Shown here: positions 48,298 to 61,641 of the stretch, piece by piece
How positions within the stretch are numbered: position 1 is the first letter of the stretch
How the letters are laid out: every line of letters begins with the position of its first letter
From: Ascidia mentula
Taxonomy: Eukaryota; Chordata; Ascidiacea; Phlebobranchia; Ascidiidae
Assembly (NCBI GenBank): GCA_947561715.1
Contig: OX387202.1
Location: forward strand, 6,399,001-6,463,000
Direction of reading: 5' to 3'
DNA: 64,000 nucleotides
The notes under the pieces: generated by a model
The model's input: only the letters and a program-made list of their open reading frames with translations
What the model was told of the DNA's origin: nothing
The model's database searches: none
Translations under genes and position numbers: made by a program

Positions 48298-49898
48298 TTA
48301 CATTAAAGTTTCGTTGAAATCGACTTTCGCTGTTGGTTGAGTTTCTTCTACAACAGCATTATCACGTGACCTTGACACTTCTTTCTTGGGATTTTCCGTG
48401 CATTTGTTTCGTTTTCCACAACATTTCTTTGTCACAAATGCAGAATAGAGAAAGGGATTGATGGCACTGTTTAATGGAAGCATGATGACGGTAACATAGG
48501 AAAGATTACGAGTAAGTCTCTTCAAATTTCTTCGGTTAGACAGATCCGAATTTAGGTTTTCGAACTTTATCCAGTGGGCTAATGTTGCCAAAGAGATCGG
48601 AATCCAACAGAGGAAGTCGGTTAAAATGATAAAGAAGATGCGTCTGTACATCCTCCTATTCTCCCTATCCCGTTGACTCTCCTTCAAAGATCCACCAATG
48701 CATTTGCGCAGGTTTGAGACGGTTGAACACCAGTTGGTGTCAGATGTAGTTCGTCTACATATGATCAGATACGACACCAGCATGTAAACGAACGCCATTA
48801 CGTTGAATAAAATTATGACGTGGGAAAAAATGATACTGGGATCTTCTTCATCAATAAACAAACATAATGTGCACGTCATAAGCTTGTTGTAATAACCAGT
48901 TTTGGTTTCGACAAACATTTTTTCGGACAACCCAAAATCAAGCGCCTCTTCCATAAAGGCATTGAGGTCGTTTTCATTGGCATTGCAGTTGCTTCGAGCC
49001 AATGTGGCGTTGAGTATGTCGACAACGTCATCGCGTGGTACATACCAATTCTTGCAATTATCAAAGTTTAGTTGATAAGACATTTCTTGGTCTTTCGAGA
49101 GAGGAACCAAAGCCACAATAATCCAACCAACCCAAGTGACAATAATGCTGATTATGATGCCGTGAATGGAGATTGTCTTGTAAGGGCGCAATACGCTGTA
49201 CAGGCGACATGAAGCTATGATAGCCAAGATGCTCAAAGAAACTTGACTGGAAATAAAGTTAAGAATGGCCACAGCAGTGCAGGCTTTTGTATGTTTGAAC
49301 CGAAACTTGTTTAGAACTCCATGTTTTGTTTTACCCTGAGTGAAAACAATGCTCATAGTCAAAAGGTAAATTCCCATTAGCAGGTCAGCTATACTGAGAT
49401 TGAACAGAAGGATATTGTGTATTTTCTCAACCTCGGACCACTTTTTCGAGCGTCGTCTACAGTCACGGGTGCTGTAAAATATAACAAGGCTGTTTCCACT
49501 GATAGCTGCCAATGTCATCACCCACAATGGGATTTCGACATATGTTTGATTAAGAACTGCACTTTTCTTTGTAAGGTGATGAAGATTACGCAGGATGCAT
49601 GGTGTAGATTCATTTTCACAACTTTTGTTTAAAAATGACCGTAATGCTTTAAAACTTTGCAAGGATTTGGCTGCCGTTGGACAGAGTAAATCATCAGTAA
49701 CTTTGAAACAGGCTTCCCCTTGAGGTATCTGGTCTGATCCATTACAAACCGTTGTGCAGAATTCCGCTTGTGCGTCTAAAACACAGGTAAGTTTTAGGAC
49801 TTTTCAAGTAAAAATTCATACATGCACTCACCAACTGCAAAGAATATGAATGCTGGCAAAATACTGAAATAAGCTGAGTAAAAACAATTCAGTTTCAT
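48298..49898 (-). CDS. receptor R3, A-type GRL101/LGR-like GPCR
   Basis: Exons 49898-49832 and 49775-48298, intron 56 bp, 514 residues. Signal peptide as in R1; ectodomain begins DAQAEFCTTVCNGSDQIPQG. Seven membrane segments carry the family motifs (NLSIADLLMGIY, C-R-L at the DRY position, FLCWIP, NPFLY). A 6-bp in-frame deletion in the third intracellular loop gives CSTVSNLRK where the others have CSTNIVSNLRK; this loop contacts G proteins, so coupling could differ. TM3 is of the A kind (QVSLSILAIIASC). The 3' end lies about 110 bp from a hydrophobic relic frame. Ligand unknown. Confidence 0.88.
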
Positions 49899-51811
49899 AA
49901 TTTCATCTCTTTCTGATCCTTTTAATTGTCTGATGCTCTATTGCTATACTGATAATACTGTGCAAAATTTTAAAGCATTCCTGTTATTGTAAACCAATGC
50001 GGTTTCCAGTTTCTTCTGATTTTTGTTCAGTGCACAAGCCTGAGTCATTGCCAGGGTGTGTTGTTGAGGAAGCAGAGTAACCAGTGTGTGAAATGCGTTA
50101 CATGTCATCAGATGTGTCTAGGTGCATGTCATTGATTGCTCATTGCTTGGGTAAATTTAGCATTTCCTCCGATTGCGACAGTTACAAATACACCATTTGG
50201 AACAAAAAAATTGTCATGTAATGTAAGGAAATGAGGAAACGTTCATCATTCTGTCTACAAACCTGCCAAACAACGTGGGACAAGAACCAGAATATCTAAA
50301 ATACGGGGTTCGTGCTTTTTTGCCTTAACGTCAAGATATCTGACGAATTTTAATCCACGCCAAGAAATTTTCATTAAAATTTTTCTGGTTTTCTCCAATA
50401 TAAATTACTGAATGCAACTTGCTTCAAAAAAGCTTTCGCTCTGTTTCATTTTTTCGGTGAATGGAAAATTTGTTTTTTTGCCTCGGATGACATGTAGAGT
50501 TTCTATATAATGTAAAAGCGTAAATCACAAAATGAATTACAGAAGTGTGAAACGTCGGTGACCCATGCATTGATAATCGAAAAACTCTCAATTCTTTGGC
50601 AAAATTATTATTGAGGTTTGTGCCATGTGTAGCCTGCTTTAACGTTTCCTTTTGCTGCGGTTAAAGTAAGCCGATGGTATTTGAATAAGATGACAATAAA
50701 AAATGAATAATTTGTGAAAGCAAGCTGAATCTGTTTTGCTGATGTCTTAAATCCTGGCAATTTTAGTCAGCTTTGTGTCATCGGCAAATCAGTGAATTCG
50801 TGTTCTCGTTCGAAATGCGTTACGTAAACCACGTGGTCCCTTTGTGATTGTGATAGTGAAAGTGTGCTGAAAACGATGTAAGTGTAATGACAGCGGGGAG
50901 ACCAGGTGCGCAGAGTGTTTACACATGTGGCTGAATAACAGCTATTATAAGTCTCCTAGAGATTTCCAAAAATATTAAATGTTTCTTGAGGAAGGAAAAT
51001 GTGTTACAATCACCATCATCTGCATTATCTTGGCTCCAGCACATCTGCCCGTACGATTCCACTACTGGTCAGTTGGGTTTGCGAGGGAGCCATGTAAGGC
51101 ACGATTTACATTCAAAACTATTTTATATCCAATTCCGTTATAAATTGTCAACGATGCTGGGTTCCCCTCCTACGAAATTTGTTTGCACAACGTCTAATTT
51201 CCCGACTTGACAAAAGACTTGAAGAAGTTGATGGTAAACATTTGAAACAGTTTGATACCAACGCTTCTTCCACAAAAGTTTATTGCATGAGTATAAACCA
51301 TACTTATTGCCATATCTGCTCCAATTGAACCGTGCAATCACGTGGCATTCGCGGCAAACAGATTTTTCAATTTCGTTCAGCAATATACATGGGCATGTTG
51401 TTCATTTCGTAATGCAGGTGCATGCTTTGCACATAACCGTATAACCCTTGTACCATAGCATACATTTGCCAAAGATAAAGACAATATATAACTAGTAAAT
51501 AAGGAGAGTAAATGATAAAATACTTCCATGCCAAAATGTAAAGGAATCACAACATTACATAGACTTCATAAAAATATCAGTCATACAGAGACAATTTCCA
51601 TTTTCCAGCATTGCTCAATTTCGCATGTGGATGTGTTTCTTGCGGAAACACATCAACCGCAGAGTGTCGCATTCACAATGACATGACTGGCGCTGTGTAG
51701 GTCGCCTTTAACAAGGGAAAAGGAAACCAAACCACATAGCTGGAAAACAACGTGATTTAAACTCCATTGTGTGCAATCAATAATCCTAAACATGATATCG
51801 ATTTTATCAGG

Positions 51812-53424
51812 TTAAATCGAAGTTTCGTTGAAATCGACTTTTGAAGTTGGTTGTGCTTCTTCTAGCTCGACCATATCTCCACGTGTAAGTCTCTTTGTCT
51901 TTTTCCGCTTTCCACAACATTCATTTGTCACAATAGGGGAGTAGAGAAAGGGATTGATGGCACTGTTTAACGGAAGAATGATGACTGTAACAGCTGAAAG
52001 ACTGTTAGTAAGGCTATGGATCGAATCTGAGTTGTTTTTAAACTTTATCCAGTGGGCTAATGTTGCCAAAGAGATCGGAATCCAACAGAGGAAGTCGGTT
52101 AAAATGATGAAGAGGATGCGTCTGTACATCCTCCTATTCTCCCTATCCCGTTGACTCTCCTTCAAAGATCCACCGATGTATTTGCGCATGTTTGAAACGA
52201 TGTTGGTTGAACACCAGTTGGTGTCGGATGTAGTTCGTCTACATATGATCAGATACGACACCAGCATGTAAACGAACGCCATTACGTTGAATAAAATTAT
52301 GACGTGGGAAAAAATAATATTGGGATACTCTTCATCAATAAACAAACATAGTGTGCACGTCATAAGCTTGTTGTAATAACCAGTTTTTATTTCTTTAAAC
52401 TTTTTGTTTTCGAACAAGCCAGAAGCAAGCGCGGCATTTGTAAAAGCATCAACTTTATCGTTGCTGGCATTGCATCTGTTTCGACCCAGTGTAGCTTTCA
52501 GTATGTCAACAACGTCATTGCGGGATACATACCAATTACTACATTCATCAAACATAAGAAGATAAGAAATATCTTGGTTTTGCGGGAGAGGAACCAAAGC
52601 CACAATAATCCAACCAATCCACGTGACAATAATGCTGATTATGATGCCGTGAATGGAGATTGTCTTGTAAGGCCTCAATACGCTGTACAGGCGACATGAA
52701 GCTATGATGGTCAAGACGGTCACAGAAACTTGACTGGAAATAAAGTTTAGAATTGCCACAGCAGTGCAGGCTTTGGTATGTTTGAAAATATACAAATTCT
52801 TTTCCCTTTCTTGTGATTTTCCCTGAGTTAAAACAATGCTTGTAGTCAGAAGGTAAATCCCCATTAGCAGGTCAGCTATACTGAGATTGAACAAAAGGAT
52901 ATTGTGTATTTTCTCTACCGTGGACCGTCTTTCGAAACGTCTTCTGAATTCACGGGTGCTGTAAAACATAACAAAGCTGTTTCCACTGATAGCTGTCAAT
53001 GCCATTATCCACAATGGAATTGCCATTTTTGTGTGAAGTAATGCATGTTTCCTTGGTATGCGTTCAGGGCCTCGTAGCCCGCATAGTTGTAATACATTTT
53101 GACATACTTTGCTTGTATTGGTTGGCTGAGTTAGACGAAAATTTTGCAAAGATTCGGCGGCATTGGCACAGATTAGTTGATCAGTTACGTTGAAACAGGC
53201 TTCATAACGTAACTGGTCTGATCCATTGCAAATCGTTGTGCAGAATTCCGCTTTGGAGTCTAAAACACGGGTAAGTTTTAGTTTGTTTGCCAACTACGTT
53301 TAGTTTATTTTCATTGCATCCAGTTACGCAGTCGGACCTAAGTTACATATAAGTACTCACCAACTGCAAAGTATATGAGCGCTGGCAAAATGTAACATCC
53401 TGTGGAAAAGCATTTCAGCTTCAT
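51812..53424 (-). CDS. receptor R4, B-type GRL101/LGR-like GPCR
   Basis: Exons 53424-53361 and 53259-51812, intron 101 bp, 503 residues. Nearly identical to R2 and R6: ectodomain DSKAEFCTTICNGSDQLRYE, membrane motifs and long second extracellular loop as in R2. It has TM3 VLTIIASCRLYSVLRP, EEYPNIIF before TM5 where R2 has EEDPNIIF, and SNMRKYIGG in the third loop. All splice sites are conserved with R2 and R6 and no break is seen, so it looks functional. Ligand unknown. Confidence 0.88.
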
Positions 53425-54105
53425 AATCCACGTAATTATCTTGCAACAACAGAGATGCTCGTTTGTTTTAAAACTTCTAATGTACTCCCTTCTAACTAAA
53501 TACTTCAGTAGGTTTTCAGGTTATATGGCGGTTAATTTTCATTCTGTGGCAAAGAACTAGTACGTGAGTTTTTGCTGAAACGAATTGTGGTCTGAAAATA
53601 GTCAGAAACCACATTAAAACAGCGGCAGAAAAAAATGCAGCATGGAAACAACCACAAGAGCAGTATTACGACTGAGTTTCATGTCACAGTTATTGTCTGT
53701 ACGACTGAATGCCATTTCCTACTACAGATTGCTAAACCGAGTCAGATAACGTTTTCATTTGCTTTACTAGGTATAGATACCAAGTAACGAAGAAGGAGAA
53801 ATCGCTGAGCAATTTTACAGACAAAGTCGTCGTCAATCAAGGTAGCCTACAACTGCAACGAGGATATATCCGACACATAGCACACGTGCCCTTTTGTTAA
53901 TTTAGTAAGATGTGACTAATTGTACTCGACGATGAACAACTATAACGATCAATTGTATTCTTTTAAATTGTTCTGGTTTGCATAATATTTGCTTGACTGC
54001 ATTTAGCTTGAATAAGTATCGGCTGTATCGTTCGTCAGTTTAAAAAAAACATAGTTTGTTTTCATAAACAATAATTATCATAACATAACCAAAGTCGAGC
54101 CAATA

Positions 54106-54312
54106 TTGCTTGGCCATAGTGTTTCCACCTAGTTTTCTCCGTAAGGTTGCACATAGTTAGGTGCCATACGGATGAGGGTGATTGTATAGTCACCACAAAG
54201 TGGATGTCTTGGCTTGGCCGTTTGGTCAGCAGAATCGACTGAAAGTCACACCAGCTGCACTGATGAGACTTTTTAGGTCGAAACAGTGGCCATCTGTCTG
54301 CAGCTTACACAA
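54106..54312 (+). mobile_element. hammerhead-ribozyme element, copy H3
   Basis: Orthologous in position to H2 within the duplicated unit, with the same upstream degenerate fold (about 54150-54220: GGATGA, a stem GGTGA/TCACC, then CAAA). It carries the intact ribozyme at 54253-54305. Plus strand, opposite to the receptors. Confidence 0.6.
54253..54305 (+). ncRNA. type I hammerhead ribozyme H3, intact
   Basis: Stem I AGCUGCA/UGCAGCU, core CUGAUGA, stem II GACU-UUUUA-GGUC (one U-G wobble), GAAA, stem III ACAG-UGGCCAU-CUGU, cleavage triplet GUC. Every conserved position is right, so self-cleavage is expected. Among the three array copies only this one keeps both the perfect stem III and GUC. Confidence 0.88.
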
Positions 54313-54799
54313 TAATTACTAGTTTCAATAAAATGTAAACAAATACTGAATAAGTAGAAAGGAAGCACAATGACACTTACCCCGTGTGCACATGTATTGT
54401 AGTCGTGGTGTGTGGTAGAGCGACCACTAAACGTGCTCCTATCATTTCCGTATAAATACTGATAAACAACAACGAATCAACGAGATGTATAGGTAACGTA
54501 GTATCGGTATATGTGAAATATAACACAATTCACCTAACTTGAGATTCGAACAACAGCAACACTTCACCTTCCAGTAGTTCCACTACCTGTGACCCACCAG
54601 ATAAGGGGATTTCTGTGAGCATATTAGCTGTTACATGGAATACTGATTCGACAACGCGTACGGGTTAATCGGTGTCATGCCATTATTTGCATTATAAGCA
54701 AAAATATTTGCCTCAAATAAGAAAGCTCACAAACTTCAACCGAAATATAAACGTTTAAATGCTTGTGGTATCACGTATATAAGTTGGAAATCGCCACAG

Positions 54800-55560
54800 C
54801 AATTGTAATAGAATGGGGATGAGTCCCAGGATCAATTCAACAATAAAAGAATTTATGTACCGCCTGTTGCTCATTTAACAACCAGCAATTAAATTTCCTT
54901 TTAAACTGCTAGTAATTGTTGAAGGAATTCATGCCAAAATAGGAGTTTCCTTAACCGCTACTGTCCCCAGTGAACCGTGCAATCACGTGGTATTGGCATT
55001 GGTAACCTCAAAAAAAGATGCAGATTCTGTGTTAACCTGCACCGCCACACTATGGCATGCATTTGATTACGAGCAATCCCGGATGATATTTTTATGTTAA
55101 ATCTCCTCTTCTCAGTTAATCGGTTAATATTACATGGACTATTTGAATAAATTGGACGTGGAATCTAAATACAACAACGCTGACTTGGCTGCAAAGCCTG
55201 TCAACCTAAATACAAAAGTAACAAACATTGTCATTTTTTCGGGAAAGGACGCAAAGTTTTATTAACGCAAAACATTTTAGTGTAAAGATACAATTAACAG
55301 GCCCCGGAAGCAACGAAGATATTTTATGGTAAAAATGGCGACACAACATAGTTTAGTGTCAAAAAAAACAATATCTTTGCCAAAAACAAATATCAGTTAT
55401 AAGTCTTTCGACGGTACATGCGGTATTATTGTGGAAACACATGAACCTTTTAAAATCTCATTCACAACAACGCCTGTCATAGCGATTATGCAAGCCGCGA
55501 TCAACAACAAAGAAAAAAACACAGCACTTAAATGAGCAATCTAATTAAGCAGTAAAACTC
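54800..55560 (-). pseudogene. companion-gene relics in A-type spacer of R5
   Basis: Counterpart of 47480-48240. VVVNEILKGSCVSTIIPHVP is still readable on the minus strand, but the frame then stops after SKDL. The CNQMHAIVWRC-like piece is also present. The plus strand here is open for 69 codons (55326-55535), which I regard as a shadow. Confidence 0.3.
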
Positions 55561-55638
55561 ATCAAATTTAAAGTACATTGTGTACGATATATCCTGACCA
55601 GAGAAAGCGCACTCGTGTAACATATTGATTGCATTCTG

Positions 55639-57245
55639 TTACATTAAAGTTTCGTTGAAATCGACTTTCGCTGTTGGTTGAGTTTCTTCTACAACAGCAT
55701 TATCACGTGACCTTGACACTTCTTTCTTGGGATTTTCCGTGCATTTGTTTCGTTTTCCACAACATTTCTTTTTAACAAATGCAGAATAGAGAAACGGATT
55801 GATGGCACTGTTTAATGGAAGCATGATGACGGTAACATAGGAAAGAATACGAGTAAGTCTCTTCAAATTTCTTCGGCTAGACAGATCCGAATTTAAGTTT
55901 TCAAACTTTATCCAGTGGGCTAATGTTGCCAAAGAGATCGGAATCCAACAGAGGAAGTCGGTTAAAATGATAAAGAAGATGCGTCTGTACATCCTCCTAT
56001 TCTCCCTATCCCGTTGACTCTCCTCCAAAGATCCACCAATGCATTTGCGCAGGTTTGAGACGATGTTGGTTGAACACCAGTTGGTGTCAGATGTAGTTCG
56101 TCTACATATGATCAGATACGACACCAGCATGTAAACGAACGCCATTACGTTGAATAAAATTATGACGTGGGAAAAAATGATACTGGGATCTTCTTCATCA
56201 ATAAACAAACATAATGTGCACGTCATAAGCTTGTTGTAATAACCAGTTTTGGTTTCGACAAACATTTTTTCGGACAACCCAAAATCAAGCGCCTCTTCCA
56301 TAAAGGCATTGAGGTCGTTTTCATTGACATTGCAGTTGCTTCGAGCCAATGTGGCGTTGAGTATGTCGACAACGTCATCGCGTGGTACATACCAATTCTT
56401 GCAATTATCAAAGTTAAGTTGATAAGAAATTTCTTGGTCTTTCGAGAGAGGAACCAAAGCCACAATAATCCAACCAACCCAAGTGACAATAATGCTGATT
56501 ATGATGCCGTGAATGGAGATTGTCTTGTAAGGCTTCAATACGCTGTACAGGCGACATGAAGCTATGATAGCCAAGACGGTCACAGAAACTTGACTGGAAA
56601 TAAAGTTTAGAATTGCCACAGCAGTGCAGGCTTTTGTATGTTTGAACCGAAACTTGTTTAGAACTCCGTGTTTTGTTTTACCCTGAGTGAAAACAATGCT
56701 CATAGTCAAAAGGTAAATTCCCATTAGCAGGTCAGCTATACTGAGATTGAACAGAAGGATATTGTGTATTTTCTCAACCTCGGACCACTTTTTCGAGCGT
56801 CGTCTATAGTCACGGGTGCTGTAAAATATAACAAGGCTGTTTCCACTGATAGCTGCCAATGTCATCACCCACAATGGGATTTCGACATATGTTTGATTAA
56901 GAACTGCACTTTTCTTTGTAAGGTGATGAAGATTACGCAGGATGCATGGTGTAGATTCATTTTCACAACTTTTGTTTAAAAATGACCGTAATGCTTTAAA
57001 ACTTTGCAAGGATTTGGCTGCCGTTGGACAGAGTAAATCATCAGTAACTTTGAAACAGGCTTCCCCTTGAGGTATCTGGTCTGATCCATTACAAACCGTT
57101 GTGCAGAATTCCGCTTGTGCGTCTAAAACACAGGTAAGTTTTAGGACTTTTCAAGTAAAAATTCATACATGCACTCACCAACTGCAAAGAATATGAATGC
57201 TGGCAAAATACTGAAATAAGCTGAGTAAAAACAATTCAGTTTCAT
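55639..57245 (-). CDS. receptor R5, A-type GRL101/LGR-like GPCR with B-like TM3 tract
   Basis: Exons 57245-57179 and 57122-55639, intron 56 bp, 516 residues. Overall very close to R3, keeping the CSTNIVSNLRK loop. From about 56531 to 56630 its sequence is identical to R2, not R3, giving QVSVTVLAIIASC and VLKPYK in TM3 and the second intracellular loop. This suggests gene conversion from a B gene. Signal peptide, Cys-rich ectodomain, long second extracellular loop, FLCWIP and NPFLY as in R1. No breaks. Ligand unknown. Confidence 0.88.
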
Positions 57246-59150
57246 AATTTCATCTCTTTCTGATCCTTTTAGTTGTCTGATGCTCTATTGCTATACTGAT
57301 AATACTGTGCAAAATTTTAAAGCATTCCTGTTATTGTAAACCAATGCGGTTTCCAGTTTCTTCTGATTTTTGTTCAGTGCACAAGCCTGAGTCATTGCCA
57401 GGGTGTGTTGTTGAGGAAGCAGAGTAACCAGTGTGTGAAATGCGTTACATGTCATCAGATGTGTCTAGGTGCATGTCATTGATTGCTCATTGCTTGGGTA
57501 AATTTAGCATTTCCTCCGATTGCGACAGTTACAAATACACCATTTGGAAGAAAAAATTGTCACATGTAATGTAAGGAAATGAGGAAACGTTCATCATTCT
57601 GTCTACAAACCTGCCAAACAACGTGGGACAAGAACCAGAATATCTAAAATACGGGGTTCGTGCTTTTTTGCCTTAACGTCAAGATATCTGACGAATTTTA
57701 ATCCACGCCAAGAAATTTTCATTAAAATTTTTCTGGTTTTCTCCAATATAAATTACTGAATGCAACTTGCTTCAAAAAAGCTTTCGCTCTAATTCATTTT
57801 TTCGGTGAATGGAAAATTTCTTTTTGTGCCTGAGATGACATGTAGAGTTTCTATATAATGTAAAAGCGTAAATCACAAAATGAATTACGGAAGTGTGAAA
57901 CGTCGGTGATAATCGAAAAACTCTCAATTCTTTGGCAAAATTATTATTGAGGTTTGTGCCATGTGTAGCCTGCTTTAACGTTTCCTTATGCTGCGGTTAA
58001 AGTTAACCGATTGTATTTGAATAAGATGACAATAAAAAATGATTAATTTGTGAAGGCAAGCTGAATCTGTTTTGCTGATGTCTTAAATCCTGGCAATTTT
58101 AGTCAGCTTTGTGTCATCGGCAAATCAGTGAATTCGTGTTCTCGTTCGAAATGCGTTACGTAAACCACGTGGTCCCTTTGTGATTGTGATGGTGAATGTG
58201 TGCTGAAAACGATCTAAGTGTAATGACAGCGGGGAGACCAGGTGCGCAGAGTGTTTACACATGTGGCTGAATAACAGCTATTATAAGTCTCCTAGAGATT
58301 TCCAAAAATATTAAATGTTTCTTGAGGAAGGAAAATGTGTTACAATCAATCACCATCATCTGCATTATATTGGCTCCAGCAAATCTGCCCATACGATTCC
58401 ACTGCTGGTCAGTTTGATTTGCGAGGGAGCCATGTGAGGCACGATTTACATTCAAAACTATTTTATATCCAATTCCGCTATAAATTGTCAACGATGCTGG
58501 GTTCCCCTCCTACGAAATTTGTTTGCACAACGTTTAATTTCCCGACTTGACAAAAGACTTGAAGAAGTTGATGGTAAACATTTGAAACAGTTTGATACCA
58601 ATGCTTCCTCCACAAAAGTTTATTGCATGAGTATAGACCATACTTATTGCCATATCTGCTCCAATTGAACCGTGCAATCACGTGGCATTCGCGGCAAACA
58701 GATTTTTCAATTTCGTTCAGCAATATACATGGGCATGTTGTTCATTTCGTAATGCAGGTGCATGCTTTGCACATAACCGTATAACTATTGTACCATAGCA
58801 TACATTTGCCAAAGATAAAGACAATATATAACTAGTAAATAAGGAGAGTAAATGATAAAATACTTCCATGCCAAAATGTAAAGGAATCACAACATTACAT
58901 AGACTTCATAAAAATCTCAGTCATACAGAGACAATCTCCATTTTCCAGCATTGCTCAATTTCGCATGTGGATGTGTTTCTTGCGGAAGCACATCAACCGC
59001 AGAGTGTCGCATTCACAATGACATGAGTGGCGCTGTGTAGGTCGCCTTTAACAAGGGAAAAGGAAACCAAACCACATAGCTGAAAAACAACGTGATTTAA
59101 ACTCCTTTGCGTGCAATCATAGTCGTAAATATGATATCGATTTTAAGAGG

Positions 59151-60763
59151 TTAAATCGAAGTTTCGTTGAAATCGACTTTCGAAGTTGGTTGTGCTTCTT
59201 CTAGCTCGACCACATCTCCACGTGTAAGTCTCTTTGTCTTTTTCCGCTTTCCACAACATTCATTTGTCACAATAGGGGAGTAGAGAAAGGGATTGATGGC
59301 ACTGTTTAACGGAAGAATGATGACTGTAACAGCTGAAAGACTGTTAGTAAGGCTATGGATCGAATCTGAGTTGTTTTTAAACTTTATCCAGTGGGCTAAT
59401 GTTGCCAAAGAGATCGGAATCCAACAGAGGAAGTTGGTTAAAATGATGAAGAAGATGCGTCTGTACATCCTCCCATTCTCCCTATCCCGTTGACTCTCCT
59501 TCAAAGATCCACCGATGTATTTACGCAGGTTTGAAACGATGTTGGTTGAACACCAGTTGGTGTCGGATGTAGTTCGTCTACATATGATCAGATACGACAC
59601 CAGCATGTAAACGAACGCCATTACGTTGAACAAAATTATGACGTGGGAAAAAATAATATTGGGATACTCTTCATCAATAAACAAACATAGTGTGCACGTC
59701 ATAAGCTTGTTGTAATAACCAGTTTTTATTTCTTTAAACTTTTTGTTTTCGAACAAGCCAGAAGCAAGCGCGGCATTTGTAAAAGCATCAACTTTATCGT
59801 TGCTGGCATTGCATCTGTTTCGACCCAGTGTAGCTTTCAGTAAGTCAACAACGTCATTGCGGGATACATACCAATTACTACATTCATCAAACATAAGAAG
59901 ATAAGAAATATCTTGGTTTTGCGGGAGAGGAACCAAAGCCACAATAATCCAACCAATCCACGTGACAATAATGCTGATTATGATGCCGTGAATGGAGATT
60001 GTCTTGTAAGGCCTCAATACGTTGTACAGGCGACATGAACCTATGATAGTCAAGACGGTCACAGAAACTTGACTGGAAATAAAGTTTAGAATTGCCACAG
60101 CAGTGCAGGCTTTGGTATGTTTGAAAATATACAAATTCTTTTCCCTTTCTTGTGATTTGCCCTGAGTTAAAACAATGCTTGTAGTCAGAAGGTAAATCCC
60201 CATTAGCAGGTCAGCTATACTGAGATTGAACAAAAGGATATTGTGTATTTTCTCTACCGTGGACCGTCTTTCGAAACGTCTTCTGAATTCACGGGTGCTG
60301 TAAAATATAACAAAGCTGTTTCCACTGATAGCTGTCAATGCCATTATCCACAATGGAATTGCCATTTTTGTGTGAAGTAATGCATGTTTCCTTGGTATGC
60401 GTCCAGGGCCTCGTAGCCCGCATAGTTGTAATACATTTTGACATACTTTGCCTGTATTGGTTGGCTGAGTTAGACGAAAATTTTGTAAAGATTCGGCGGC
60501 ATTGGCACAGATTAGTTGATCAGTTACGTTGAAACAGGCTTCATAACGTAACTGGTCTGATCCATTGCAAATCGTTGTGCAGAATTCCGCTTTGGAGTCT
60601 AAAACACGGGTAAGTTTTAGTACTTTTGTCAACTACATTTAGTTTATTTTCATTGCATCCAGTCACGCAGTGGGACCTAAGTTACATATAAGTACTCACC
60701 AACTGCAAAGTATATGAGCGCTGGCAAAATGTAACATCCTGTGGAAAAGTATTTCAGCTTCAT
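59151..60763 (-). CDS. receptor R6, B-type GRL101/LGR-like GPCR
   Basis: Exons 60763-60700 (leader MKLKYFSTGCYILPALIYF, Tyr replacing Cys 5) and 60598-59151, intron 101 bp, 503 residues. Close to R4, with GSCRLYNVLRP in TM3, ILTNFLCWIP in TM6 (Asn for Asp) and GDVVELEE in the tail. Ectodomain, long second extracellular loop and NPFLYS as in R2. Splice sites conserved and no breaks. Ligand unknown. Confidence 0.88.
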
Positions 60764-61434
60764 AATCCACGTAATTATCTTGCAACAACAGATATGCTCG
60801 TTTGTTTCAGAACTTCTAATGTACTCCCTTTTAACTAAATAGTAGGTTTTCAGGTTATATGGCGGTTAATTTTCATTCTGTGGCAAAAAACAAGTACATG
60901 AATTATTGCTGAAACGAATTGTGGTCTAAAAATAGTCAGAAACCACATTGAAACAGCGGTAGAAAAAATGCAGCATGGAAACAACCAGAAGATCCTATAA
61001 CGACTGAGTTTCATGTCACGTTTATTGTCTGTACGACTGAACGCCATTTCCTACTACAGGTTGCTAAACCGAGTCAGATAACGTTTTCATTTGCTTTACC
61101 AGGTATCGATACCAAGTAACGAAGAAGGAGAAAGCGTTGAGCAATTTTACTGGCAAGGTCGTCAATCAACGTAGCCTACATCTGCAACGAGGATATATCC
61201 GACACATAGCACACGTGCCCTTTTGTTAATTCATTAAGATGTGACTAATTATACTCGACGATGAACAACTATAACGATCAATCGAATTCTTTTAAATTGT
61301 TCTGGTTTGCATAATATTTGCTTGACTGTAATTAGCTTGAATAAGTATCGGCTGTATGGTTCGTCAGTTCAAAAAAAACATAGTTTGTTTTCATAAACAA
61401 TAATTATCATAACATAACCAAAGTCGAGCCAATA

Positions 61435-61641
61435 TTGCTTGGCCATCGTGTTTCCACCTTGTTTTCCCCATAAGGTTGCACCTAGTTAGGTGCCCAACGG
61501 ATGACGGTCATTGCATAGTCACCACAAAGTGGAAGTCTTTGCTTGGCCGTTTGGTCAGCAAAGACGTCTGAAAGTCACACCAGCTGCACTGATGAGACCT
61601 TTTAGGTCGAAAGGGTGGCCATCTGTCTGCAGCTTACACAA
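61435..61641 (+). mobile_element. hammerhead-ribozyme element, copy H4
   Basis: Third array copy at the equivalent place upstream of R6. Its upstream half is closer to H1 than H2 and H3 are (GTGCCCAACGGATGACGG, AAGTCTTTGCTTGGCCG), so it may keep the ancestral sequence better. It contains the ribozyme at 61582-61634. Confidence 0.6.
61582..61634 (+). ncRNA. hammerhead ribozyme H4, stem III weakened
   Basis: Stem I, CUGAUGA, stem II GACC-UUUUA-GGUC, GAAA and the GUC triplet are intact. Stem III is AGGG against CUGU as in H2. It probably folds poorly at stem III, with reduced activity. Confidence 0.75.

Larger units (their letters stand above)
48298..55638 (-). repeat. tandem duplication unit 2 (R3 + R4), 7.34 kb
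   Basis: Holds R3, R4, their upstream regions, one hammerhead element, the companion relics and two CACGTG blocks. Offsets to unit 3 are 7341 bp at R3/R5 and 7339 bp at R4/R6, with only small indels between. The low divergence in non-coding sequence points to recent duplication. Confidence 0.9.
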
